From Gemmatimonadota bacterium (lineage in GTDB: Bacteria > Gemmatimonadota > Gemmatimonadetes > Longimicrobiales > Gaopeijiaceae), in the NCBI GenBank assembly GCA_028873595.1, contig JAPPOV010000006.1, positions 1 through 51,958 on the forward strand: a stretch of 51,958 nt of DNA, in the 5' to 3' direction. The notes beneath the pieces are model-generated. The model did no database searches. It worked only from the letters and a program-made list of their open reading frames with translations, and was not told the origin of the DNA. Of this stretch, positions 25,387-33,106 are shown in pieces. How positions within the stretch are numbered: position 1 is the first letter of the stretch; every line of letters begins with the position of its first letter. The translations under genes were made by a program, and so were the position numbers.

Positions 25387-25884
25387 ATGAACCAAGCGCA
25401 GACACGCGAATACGACCTCGAAAAGCCTGCGGAGCGGGGATGGACGGATGACCAGGACGTCTCGCTCCGTCTAGGGGTCACATTGGCTCGTTGTTATGCG
25501 ACCTATGTCAAAGCGCTTGCCTCCAGGGTGCAGAGCTATGGCCTGACGACGCCCCAGTTCGGAACGCTCGAGGCCCTGTATCATCTCGGTCCGCTTTCTC
25601 TTGGCGACCTCGCAGACAAGCTTCTGGTTACGGGTGGCAACGTGACTTACGTCATGGACCGTCTTGAGGGCCAAGGCCTGGTCTACCGCTATCGCCGCCC
25701 GGACGACCGTCGGGTGATCTTGGCGCGGCTCACTGAAGAGGGGCGGGATCTGGTCGCCGAGGTCTTCCCGGGTCATGCCTCGTACGTCGAGCATCTCTCT
25801 CGCCATCTCACGGCGGGTGAGCAGGGGGCTCTGGCCGGTCTGCTCAGGACGCTGGGAACGGGGATTCAGGACAAGGACCTCTAG
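25387..25884 (+). CDS. MarR family transcriptional regulator
   Basis: A 165-residue winged-helix regulator. The ATG at 25387 lies just behind the lpdA stop, with AGGAAG as ribosome site; longer upstream frames overlap lpdA. The helix-turn-helix is seen in LSLGDLADKLLVTGGNVTYV, and the wing in RYRRPDDRRVILARLTEEGR, the classic MarR DRR signature. A Cys at about residue 37 might be redox-sensitive, but that is not shown. Being co-transcribed with lpdA, it may control that unit, perhaps through the inverted repeat at 23936. A terminator follows. Confidence 0.9.
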   Translation: MNQAQTREYDLEKPAERGWTDDQDVSLRLGVTLARCYATYVKALASRVQSYGLTTPQFGTLEALYHLGPLSLGDLADKLLVTGGNVTYVMDRLEGQGLVYRYRRPDDRRVILARLTEEGRDLVAEVFPGHASYVEHLSRHLTAGEQGALAGLLRTLGTGIQDKDL

Positions 25885-25910
25885 GTCCAACCGACTTCCC
25901 ATCGGACGTG

Positions 25911-25951
25911 AAAACGAGGCCGTGAGCATGGAGCTCGCGGCCTCGTTTCTT
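25911..25951 (+). terminator. Terminator after the MarR gene
   Basis: AAACGAGGCCG pairs with CGGCCTCGTTT around a short inner stem, followed by CTTGTT. Strong and roughly symmetric, it could serve both convergent units, since the reverse complement also ends in a T-run (TTTT). Confidence 0.8.
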
Positions 25952-25995
25952 GTTCGGTCCGCCATGCCGACGAGCACGAAGGGACATCTACGGCC

Positions 25996-27234
25996 TCAGG
26001 CGGGTTGAGATTCCTCGGGCTCGACGTCGATGCCGCGGATACTCAGCACCCGCAGGAGTGCCTCACCGATCTTGTTGTTCGGCGTCGAGGCACCAGCTGT
26101 GATTCCGAGTGAAAACGGGCCGTCGGGAATCCAGTCGGTCTCCGTGGCCTCTGGCGCTGTCGGGTCGAGTCCGACCTTGTGACGGATCGACCCCTCATCC
26201 AGGTCGATGCACGTGGCATCTTCGACGTGAAAGGTCTTCGTGTGCTGCTGGCAGAGGTGGGCGAGGTGGTTCGTGTTCGATGAGTTGTATCCGCCGATCA
26301 CGAGCATGATGTCGGGAGGCTCCTGCATCATCGCGGTTACCGCGTCCTGACGCTCCTGCGTAGCCGAACAGATCGTTCCGAACGAGCGGAAGTGCGCAGC
26401 TGCGTGTTCTTCACCGAAGTGCTCGACCATCGCCTCGTGGACCTTCCAGCCGATGGCGAGAGACTCGTTCGCCAGCATCGTCGTCTGGTTCGCGACGCCG
26501 ACGTACTCGAGGTCCACCTCGGGGTCGAAGCCGTCGGACGCCTTATCCTTGAAGTGCGCCATGAACGCTTCGCGACTCATGTGGCCGGGTCGCTTGGCGA
26601 TGTAGTCGAAGAGGAGTTCCCCCTCCTCCATGTTTCGGACGATGATGTACTTCCCACCTTCGTGCTTGTTCACCTGCGACGCTGTCGCGCGGGACTCCTC
26701 GTGCGTGTACTTCCCGTGAATGATGGCTGTGAAGCCATCTTTGGCGTAGTTCTCGACGCGCTTCCATACATGCAGCACTGACCCGCACGTCGTATCCACC
26801 AGGATGCAGCCGATCTTCTTGAGATCCTCGAAGTCGTGCAGCGTGACCCCGAATGCGGGCAGGATGACAACGTCGTCCGGAGTCAGGTGAGAGAAATCGA
26901 AGGATCCGTCGTCGTCCGGGTAGATGAACAAGATCCCCATTTCGGTCATCCGCTGGTTCACATGCGGGTTGTGGATGATCTCGCCCACGAGGTGGATCTG
27001 TTTCTCGGGGAACTTGTGGACGGTCTCGTATGCATAGTCCACGGCGCGGTCGACGCCGTAGCAGAAACCGAACTCCTGAGCGAGGCGGACCGTGACATCA
27101 CCGAAGGCGTCGGTGTAGCCGCGCGAGCGGATGCGCTCAACGAGAGCTGACTGGTATTCGGCGTCGATGAGGGGTCGAAGCTCTTTCTTGAGCCCGAAGC
27201 CCTTTCGGAAGTAGGTCTGCTCCATGAGCGGCAT
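25996..27234 (-). CDS. ispH: 4-hydroxy-3-methylbut-2-enyl diphosphate reductase
   Basis: Iron-sulfur enzyme of the last step of the MEP isoprenoid pathway, giving IPP and DMAPP. The 412 residues make this the long type seen in cyanobacteria and plastids rather than the ~315-residue E. coli type. Cluster ligands are C58 (GFCYGVDRA), C150 (DTTCGSV) and C289 (ICSATQERQ), and substrate residues are seen in VGGYNSSNTNHLA. The N-terminal ~50 residues before the first cysteine are extra. ATG 27234 is used, but ATG 27225 is also possible; neither has a clear ribosome site. No other MEP gene is in the window. Confidence 0.96.
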   Translation of the reverse strand: MPLMEQTYFRKGFGLKKELRPLIDAEYQSALVERIRSRGYTDAFGDVTVRLAQEFGFCYGVDRAVDYAYETVHKFPEKQIHLVGEIIHNPHVNQRMTEMGILFIYPDDDGSFDFSHLTPDDVVILPAFGVTLHDFEDLKKIGCILVDTTCGSVLHVWKRVENYAKDGFTAIIHGKYTHEESRATASQVNKHEGGKYIIVRNMEEGELLFDYIAKRPGHMSREAFMAHFKDKASDGFDPEVDLEYVGVANQTTMLANESLAIGWKVHEAMVEHFGEEHAAAHFRSFGTICSATQERQDAVTAMMQEPPDIMLVIGGYNSSNTNHLAHLCQQHTKTFHVEDATCIDLDEGSIRHKVGLDPTAPEATETDWIPDGPFSLGITAGASTPNNKIGEALLRVLSIRGIDVEPEESQPA

Positions 27235-27290
27235 AACCGAGGCGAAGTGGCGCCATGGAAAGGGAGCGCCTGAGTGACGATGGGCGGTAC

Positions 27291-27310
27291 ACCGCCCCTC
27301 GTGGGGCGGT
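27291..27310. repeat. Perfect inverted repeat between ispH and fxsA
   Basis: ACCGCCCC-TCGT-GGGGCGGT, an 8-bp stem in the divergent gap, 40 bases before the fxsA start. It lacks a T-run, so it may be a regulator site or an mRNA leader hairpin. Confidence 0.45.
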
Positions 27311-27349
27311 CCCCGAATCTATGAAGGCCCCGTCGGGGTAGGGAGGAGC

Positions 27350-27913
27350 ATGAACATCTTAGGGCGCCTGGCGCTTCTCTTCGTAGTCGTGCCGATCGTG
27401 GAGCTCATGCTTCTGATCGAGCTCGGTCGGTACATCGGTCTTCTGCCGACTATCGGTCTCGTGATGCTCACCGGCGTGTCCGGTGCGTGGCTCGCTCGGG
27501 AGGAAGGGTTGCGCGTTCTCTTCCAGTTTCAGACCGAGCTCGCGTCGGGGACGCTACCCGGCCAGGCTCTTCTCGACGGTCTGTCTGTGCTGATCGGTGG
27601 GGCCTTCCTGCTGACGCCCGGTGTCATGACCGACGTTGTCGGCTTCTCCGTTCTGGTCCCGTTCACCCGGCGCTGGATCCAACGCCAGGTCCGGGTGTGG
27701 CTCGAACGTCAGGTGGAAGAGGGGGAGGTCCGAGTGGTCACGATGGGTGGCTTCGGCGGGACGGGCTTCTCTGGTGGGGGGTTCAGTGGCTTGGGCTTCG
27801 GTGCCCGTGGGTTTCCACAGGGCACCCCGGACCGGGATCTCGATGCCGACGCTCATCCGGAGATTCACTGGATGGACCCCACCAAGGGGATCGTGATCGA
27901 GCCGGACGACTAG
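27350..27913 (+). CDS. fxsA: FxsA family membrane protein
   Basis: Inner-membrane protein of 187 residues, named for the E. coli protein whose overproduction relieves phage T7 exclusion; the cellular role is otherwise unknown. The family core (residues 1-125) has membrane spans at about 4-22, 28-46 and 75-105, with the conserved VELMLLIELG and LLTPGVMTDVVGFSVL segments. The tail is glycine/phenylalanine-rich (MGGFGGTGFSGGGFSGLGFG) and acidic at the end. A good ribosome site, GGGAGGAG, precedes ATG 27350. It is followed by the M42 peptidase after 57 bases. Confidence 0.92.
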   Translation: MNILGRLALLFVVVPIVELMLLIELGRYIGLLPTIGLVMLTGVSGAWLAREEGLRVLFQFQTELASGTLPGQALLDGLSVLIGGAFLLTPGVMTDVVGFSVLVPFTRRWIQRQVRVWLERQVEEGEVRVVTMGGFGGTGFSGGGFSGLGFGARGFPQGTPDRDLDADAHPEIHWMDPTKGIVIEPDD

Positions 27914-27970
27914 GGGTCTGGCCGATCGGACATATCCGGGGAACGGCGGTCATTCGCTAGCTTGTCCGGC

Positions 27971-29044
27971 ATGAAACGAGATATCGCATTCCTAGAGCGC
28001 CTTCTTGACGCTCCCGGGCCGTCCGGGTTCGAAATTCGGGCTGCGCGTGAGTGGCGAAGAGAGGCTGAGACGTTCGCCTCGGATGTTCGCGTGGACGTCA
28101 GCGGCAACTCCTTCGCGACCGTGAACCCCGAGGGCTCGCCCAGCGTCATGCTGGCTGGCCACATCGACGAGATCGGGCTTCAGATCACATACATCGACGA
28201 GGAAGGGTTTCTTTACGTCGACGAGATCGGAGGGTGGGATCCGCAGGTTCTCGTAGGTCAGCGGGTGACGGTGCTCGGGCGAGATGGGGATGTGCCGGGG
28301 GTGGTCGGGAAGAAGGCGATTCACCTCATGCAGCCCGACGAGCGGACGAAGTCCTCGAAGACGCGACAGCTCTGGGTTGACGTTGGGGCGGCTGATCGTG
28401 ATGCGGTAGTCGGGCTTGGGCTCCGAGTTGGTGATCCGATGGTGATCGCTCAGGACATGGTCCGTCTCGCGGGTGACCTGATTGCGAGCCGCGCGATCGA
28501 CGATCGTGTTGGAGCTTTCGTAGTGCTGGAGGCAGTCCGCCTCCTCGCTGGTGACCCTGGTGACCTCGAGGCGAGCGTGACCGCGGTAGCGACGGTTCAG
28601 GAGGAGGTTGGCTATCAGGGTGGCGGAGCCCGCCCGAGCGCGTATGCGCTGGGCCCCGATGTCGCACTCGTAGTCGATGTCACGTTCAGCACCGACGTGC
28701 CGGATATCGAGAAGAAGGAAGTGGGCGAGCACTCACTCGGGGGCGGCCCGGTTCTGAGCCGTGGATCCGCCGCGCATAATGCGGTCTTCGAGATGCTCGC
28801 GGAGGTCGCGGATGCGGAAGGAGTCCCCTACACGGTCCAGGCTTCGCCAAAGGCGACACGCACAGACGCCGATGGGATCCACCTCACGCGGTCTGGTGTG
28901 CCGACGGGTCTTATCTCGGTGCCCAATCGTTATATGCATTCCCCGAACGAGGTCGTGAACGTGGAAGACCTCTTCCACACCGTGCAGCTGATTGCAGCCT
29001 TCGTCCGCAGGCTCACACCGGACACGGATTTCACGCCTCGCTGA
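27971..29044 (+). CDS. M42 family metallopeptidase (glutamyl aminopeptidase/cellulase M type)
   Basis: Cytoplasmic dinuclear-metal aminopeptidase of 357 residues; relatives form dodecameric tetrahedral particles that trim peptides. ATG 27971 is preferred to the TTG at 27962. Metal and catalytic features are GHIDEIGLQ (first His/Asp), ASRAIDDRVGAFVVLEA (bridging Asp), TVQEEVGYQG (catalytic and metal Glu), VDVTFSTDVP (Asp), and a C-terminal His in RYMHSPNEV. The family is often annotated as endoglucanase, a historical mislabel. Confidence 0.94.
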   Translation: MKRDIAFLERLLDAPGPSGFEIRAAREWRREAETFASDVRVDVSGNSFATVNPEGSPSVMLAGHIDEIGLQITYIDEEGFLYVDEIGGWDPQVLVGQRVTVLGRDGDVPGVVGKKAIHLMQPDERTKSSKTRQLWVDVGAADRDAVVGLGLRVGDPMVIAQDMVRLAGDLIASRAIDDRVGAFVVLEAVRLLAGDPGDLEASVTAVATVQEEVGYQGGGARPSAYALGPDVALVVDVTFSTDVPDIEKKEVGEHSLGGGPVLSRGSAAHNAVFEMLAEVADAEGVPYTVQASPKATRTDADGIHLTRSGVPTGLISVPNRYMHSPNEVVNVEDLFHTVQLIAAFVRRLTPDTDFTPR

Positions 29045-29087
29045 GCCGGGATGGGTCTGCCGGTCTCTGCGGGTGCGGCCGTGCACG

Positions 29088-29116
29088 TTGACGGTTTTTT
29101 GCGGTACATCTACCCT
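29088..29116 (+). promoter_or_regulatory. Candidate promoter of the 11-gene operon
   Basis: TTGACG (29088-29093), a 17-base T-rich spacer and TACCCT (29111-29116), in the 217-base gap ahead of the GAF gene. The -35 is good, the -10 poor. This is the last sizeable gap before a run of tightly packed genes that ends at 40478. Confidence 0.35.
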
Positions 29117-29261
29117 TCGTGGCCACACTGGTCGGGACCGCGGAACCCCTCGCACGGAGGGCCGCCGACCGGGTGGGTGGTGCGCCACAGGATCGTGGAC
29201 GCCGACGACTCGCGTGGGACCGCGCTGTGACGGGTCGAACATTTCGATTGGACATCATTGG

Positions 29262-29732
29262 ATGGATTCCACAACAACCATCAAAGACCTGCAGCAGATG
29301 CGTGACGAGGGTCACCTCTCGGATGCGCTGCTCCGCGCCGCCGTTCGCTCGATCGAGGGCTCCGACGAGCGCTTCGACTGGGTTGGCGTGTATCTCCTCG
29401 GCGAGGAGGGGCTCTGGCTCCACAACTATGTGGGCGAGCCCACCGAGCATGCCAAGATTCCGGTGGGCACCGGCGTGTGCGGTCGCGCTGTGCAGGAGCG
29501 CACGAACCTGAACATCCCGGATGTGAGCGCTGAGGAGAACTATCTGTCGTGCTCGCCGGACGTGCAGTCCGAACTGGTCATCCTGATTCGGGCCGGAGAG
29601 GACATCTTCGGCCAGATCGACATCGACTCCGAGGAGAAGGCGGCCTTCACCGAAGAGGACGAGGTTGCGCTGATCGGGATTGCCGACAAACTGGCCGAGC
29701 AGCTGGCCGCGGAGCGTCGGGAGGGCTCCTGA
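29262..29732 (+). CDS. GAF-domain protein resembling free methionine-R-sulfoxide reductase
   Basis: A 156-residue single GAF domain (start ATG 29262; longer frames overlap the previous gene). It resembles fRMsr enzymes, which reduce free methionine-R-sulfoxide. IPVGTGVCGRAV contains C73 and YLSCSPDVQSEL contains C97; their 24-residue spacing matches the last two of the three conserved fRMsr cysteines. The first, ten residues before C73, is His63 here. The domain may therefore be a variant reductase or a ligand-binding GAF of other function. Its stop overlaps the CTG start of the next gene. Confidence 0.75.
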   Translation: MDSTTTIKDLQQMRDEGHLSDALLRAAVRSIEGSDERFDWVGVYLLGEEGLWLHNYVGEPTEHAKIPVGTGVCGRAVQERTNLNIPDVSAEENYLSCSPDVQSELVILIRAGEDIFGQIDIDSEEKAAFTEEDEVALIGIADKLAEQLAAERREGS

Positions 29733-30481
29733 CCCCCCACCCGAGCTTCCTGAACGCAGGAAATGCCGGGCCGTTCACCCTCGACGGGACCCGCACCTTT
29801 ATCGTAGGGAGCCGTTCGGTCGCGCTGATCGATCCAGGCCCGGACGTGGAGCGCCACGTCCGGGCCTTGGCATCTGCGGTGAAAGAGGCCGAGGAGGTGT
29901 CGATCGTTCTGACGCACGGTCACGGCGATCACGCTGACGCTGCGCCCGCACTGTCAGAGATGACAGGCGCTCGTGTCTTCGGGCCCGAAGGGGTCGAGGG
30001 TGTCGATGTCGTGATCGGCGAAGGGGACATCGTCCCGACTGACGCGGGTGACCTGCGTGCGCTTCACACGCCGGGTCACACATCGGAGCATCTTTCGTTC
30101 CTGTGGTCTGGTCGTGAGGCTTTGTTCGTAGGAGATCTGTTTCTCGGAGAGGGTGATACGACCTGGGTTGCCGAGTACACAGGATGTGTAGCGGATTACC
30201 TGCGATCTCTGGAGCGCGTCCGGGCGCTTTCGCCGAGTGTCCTTTACCCGACACACGGGCCACCCCTCCAAGACCCGGGTGAAGCAGTTCAGCGATTCGA
30301 GGCACACCGGAGGCGGCGGATCGAGCAGGCGCGTCAGGCGATGGCCGCGCACCCCACTGCCGACATCGAAGGCTTGCTCGATGCCGTATACGGAGCCGGG
30401 CTACCCGATGCTTTGCGGGGCGCCGCGCGCCGCTCGCTGAGCGCGCTGGTGGAATTCGTGCGCGATGGCGATATGTCGTGA
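29729..30481 (+). CDS. Metallo-beta-lactamase-fold hydrolase, apparent CTG start
   Basis: A 250-residue MBL-fold hydrolase of the LACTB2/glyoxalase II-like kind. The metal motif is THGHGDHAD, with further ligands in HTPGHTSEHLSFL, FVGDLFLG and YPTHGPPL. A C-terminal helical region of ~70 residues follows (EAHRRRRIEQARQAM onward). The domain needs the segment FLNAGNAGPFTLDGTRTFIV, yet no ATG, GTG or TTG occurs in frame near it. The CTG at 29729 overlaps the GAF stop as CTGA, exactly where an ATGA coupling would be expected, with GGGAGGG just upstream. The natural substrate is unknown. Confidence 0.85.
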   Translation: MTPHPSFLNAGNAGPFTLDGTRTFIVGSRSVALIDPGPDVERHVRALASAVKEAEEVSIVLTHGHGDHADAAPALSEMTGARVFGPEGVEGVDVVIGEGDIVPTDAGDLRALHTPGHTSEHLSFLWSGREALFVGDLFLGEGDTTWVAEYTGCVADYLRSLERVRALSPSVLYPTHGPPLQDPGEAVQRFEAHRRRRIEQARQAMAAHPTADIEGLLDAVYGAGLPDALRGAARRSLSALVEFVRDGDMS

Positions 30482-30500
30482 CTTGGCAGTATCCTGCGTC

Positions 30501-31892
30501 ATGACTCAGACACTCGTACCGACCGTCGCCGACCGGCTCCGGGCTATCGTCGGGTCGGATCACGTAATTACACAGCCGGACCGGCTCGTCGCATACGAGT
30601 CCGACGGCCTGACGGCGTATCGTGTCGCTCCCAGAGCCGTCGTCCTTCCGGAAACGACTGAGCAGGTCTCGAAGGTGCTCGAGGTACTGCACGGCGAAGG
30701 CATCGACGTGATTCCACGAGGTGCTGGGACCGGATTGTCCGGCGGAGCCCTGCCGTCCTCCGACGGTGTGATTGTCGGCACGGCTCGGATGAATCGTATC
30801 CTCTCGATCGACGACCAGAACCGCCTTGCTACGGTGCAGCCCGGAGTCATCAATGCGCGGCTGACCAAGGCGACTGAACCATACGGCCTCTACTATGCGC
30901 CGGATCCGGCGTCGCAGTCGGCGTGCACGTTGGGTGGAAACGTGGCCGAAAACTCGGGCGGCCCACATTGCCTGAAGTACGGCGTCACGTCTCGGTACGT
31001 CACGGGCCTGACGGTTGTCATGGCGGACGGCGAGGTCGTGCGCTTTGGCGGTGCTGGTCTGGAGGCTGCCGCCGGGCTCGACCTGGTTGGCCTGTTCGTG
31101 GGATCTGAGGGATGCTTCGGTATCGCTACCGAAATCGAAGTGCGCCTGCTCCCCAAAGCGGAGGGCGTCCGGACACTGCTGGGTCTCTTCGACACCATGG
31201 CAGCAGCCGGGCACGCCGTAACGGACATCATCAGCTCGGGGCTCATGCCGGCCGCCGTCGAGATTGTCGATCACGCGACGATCGTTGCGGTCGAGGCAAG
31301 TGTGTTCGCGGCGGGCTACCCGACCGACGCCGGGGCGGCACTCGTGATCGAGTTCGACGGTACGGAGGCCGGACTGGATGATGACGCGAATCGCGCCGAG
31401 CAGTGCTGTCTGGCGGCGGGGGCGATCGAAGTGCGCAGGGCCGCATCCGAGGAAGAACGAATCGGATTATGGAAGGGGCGCAAGAAGGCCTTCGGCGCGA
31501 TGGGCCGCATCGCACCCGACCTTCTGGTCCAGGATGCGACCGTGCCTCGGACACGCCTTCCCGAGGTCCTCGCGCGGATTACCGAAATCGGCGAAGAATA
31601 CGGGCTGAACATCGCCAACGTCTTCCATGCCGGGGACGGCAATCTTCATCCGAATATCCTCTTCGATCGACAGAACCAGGACGAGCTCGAGCGTGTGGAA
31701 AGGGCGTCTCGCGAGATCATGACGCTGTGTGTGTCTGTCGGCGGTACCATCACCGGCGAGCACGGTGTCGGTATCGACAAGCGTGGCTACATGCCTCTCG
31801 TCCACAACGAAGTCGAGTTGGAGATGCTGCGAAGGGCCCGCTGGGTTTTCGATCCGGGGGGGAACCTCAACCCCGGCAAGGTCGTGCAGTGA
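30501..31892 (+). CDS. glcD: Glycolate oxidase-type FAD subunit GlcD
   Basis: FAD-linked oxidase of 463 residues (ATG 30501) that oxidises glycolate or another 2-hydroxyacid such as D-lactate. The N-terminal PCMH FAD-binding domain shows PRGAGTGLSGGA and GGNVAENSGGPHCLKYGVT. The C-terminal oxidase domain has HAGDGNLHPN and TGEHGVGIDKRGYM. It is followed by GlcE (second FAD-binding subunit, GTGA overlap) and GlcF (iron-sulfur subunit), which together make the membrane-associated glycolate oxidase arrangement. The substrate is uncertain; the NSAR-pathway genes downstream make oxidation of an amino-acid-derived hydroxyacid conceivable. Confidence 0.92.
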   Translation: MTQTLVPTVADRLRAIVGSDHVITQPDRLVAYESDGLTAYRVAPRAVVLPETTEQVSKVLEVLHGEGIDVIPRGAGTGLSGGALPSSDGVIVGTARMNRILSIDDQNRLATVQPGVINARLTKATEPYGLYYAPDPASQSACTLGGNVAENSGGPHCLKYGVTSRYVTGLTVVMADGEVVRFGGAGLEAAAGLDLVGLFVGSEGCFGIATEIEVRLLPKAEGVRTLLGLFDTMAAAGHAVTDIISSGLMPAAVEIVDHATIVAVEASVFAAGYPTDAGAALVIEFDGTEAGLDDDANRAEQCCLAAGAIEVRRAASEEERIGLWKGRKKAFGAMGRIAPDLLVQDATVPRTRLPEVLARITEIGEEYGLNIANVFHAGDGNLHPNILFDRQNQDELERVERASREIMTLCVSVGGTITGEHGVGIDKRGYMPLVHNEVELEMLRRARWVFDPGGNLNPGKVVQ

Positions 31893-33106
31893 CGCTCGTC
31901 CAGGATTTACGCTCTGCGTTGCCTGACGTCGCCGTGAGAGACGGGCTCGAGGTGGCGACTGGGCTCCGGGGCGGTGCTGAGCCGGAATTGGTCGTTTCTC
32001 CTTCGAGCACCAGCGAGGTTGTCGAGGTGTGTGCCTGGGCGGGACGCCAAGGGTTGGGGGTGCTGCCGGTCGGTCGAGGAGCGCACGTAGATCCTGTCCG
32101 GGATGGACGCTTCATCGTACTCGAGACCTCAGGCCTCACCGGGATTGAGGAGTACGAGGCCGCAGATATGACGATCACCGCGCGGGCAGGTACGAGCTTC
32201 GGTGTCGTGGACGATGCCCTGGCCGAACATGGTCAGTGGGCTCCGTTCGATCCCCCCTCCGTCAGGACCCGCTCGATCGGCGGATTCATCTCGGCAGCCG
32301 CGCACGGGCCACTTTGGGCCGGATATGGTGCGCTGAAGAATCACGTGCTCGGTGCGACGCTCGTGACGGGCGACGGCCGCATCCTGCGGCTCGGCGGCAA
32401 AGTCGTGAAGAACGTAGCCGGTTACGATCTGCTACGTCCCGTGGTCGGTGGCCGAGGGCGCCTCGGCATCGTGACGTCGGTGTGCCTGCGGGCATTCCCA
32501 AAACCGCACCACGAGCGAGTGCTGGTGCTCTCGGATCGCTCCGTGCCCGAGTTGCTCGACGCAGGCGTCGCTCTGGGGACCGCGCCGATTCTTCCCGTCT
32601 CGATCGTCGTATCAGGTCCTCTGACCGAACTCGATGGACGGTCCGCTCTGGTCGTTCGGCTTCACGGCGCGGAATCCACCGTCGACGCGGATCAGGCGAC
32701 CCTCGAATCGCATATCCGAGCACCCCTCGACCGGGTCCACGAAGCGGATTCGCTCCTCGACGAGATACGAGATCGGGGTGGAGTCGAGTCACGTTGCGTC
32801 GAGGTGTCGGTTCTTCCGTCTCGTCTTCGGGATGTGGTCTCCGCTATGAGGAATGTCGGGTTCGCATCGTCGGTCGTCGATTCGTATGCCGGACGCATCC
32901 GGATCGGGTCGAACTCGCTCGAACGGGAGGCCGTGGACGCACTTCGTGGCGCTGCAGAGGGTGCCGGAGGTGCGCTGCGTGTCGTGCGCTGGGCCGGGGA
33001 CGATCGGCCGGCGGGAACTCCGCAGCGTGAGGCGGAGGCTGGGCTCTCGGAACGCCTGGAATCCATCTTCGACCCGGACGGAGTGCTATGGCCGGTACGC
33101 CCGTAA
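31889..33106 (+). CDS. glcE: Glycolate oxidase FAD-binding subunit GlcE
   Basis: A 405-residue FAD-binding subunit starting at GTG 31889 within the glcD stop. It has the PCMH-type half-domain seen as LPVGRGAHVDPV, RSIGGFISAAAHGPLWAGYG and GGKVVKNVAGYDLLRPVVGG, the last being a hallmark of GlcE. Catalysis is thought to lie with GlcD; GlcE aids assembly and FAD binding in E. coli. Its end overlaps glcF by 19 bases. Confidence 0.92.
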   Translation: MTLVQDLRSALPDVAVRDGLEVATGLRGGAEPELVVSPSSTSEVVEVCAWAGRQGLGVLPVGRGAHVDPVRDGRFIVLETSGLTGIEEYEAADMTITARAGTSFGVVDDALAEHGQWAPFDPPSVRTRSIGGFISAAAHGPLWAGYGALKNHVLGATLVTGDGRILRLGGKVVKNVAGYDLLRPVVGGRGRLGIVTSVCLRAFPKPHHERVLVLSDRSVPELLDAGVALGTAPILPVSIVVSGPLTELDGRSALVVRLHGAESTVDADQATLESHIRAPLDRVHEADSLLDEIRDRGGVESRCVEVSVLPSRLRDVVSAMRNVGFASSVVDSYAGRIRIGSNSLEREAVDALRGAAEGAGGALRVVRWAGDDRPAGTPQREAEAGLSERLESIFDPDGVLWPVRP

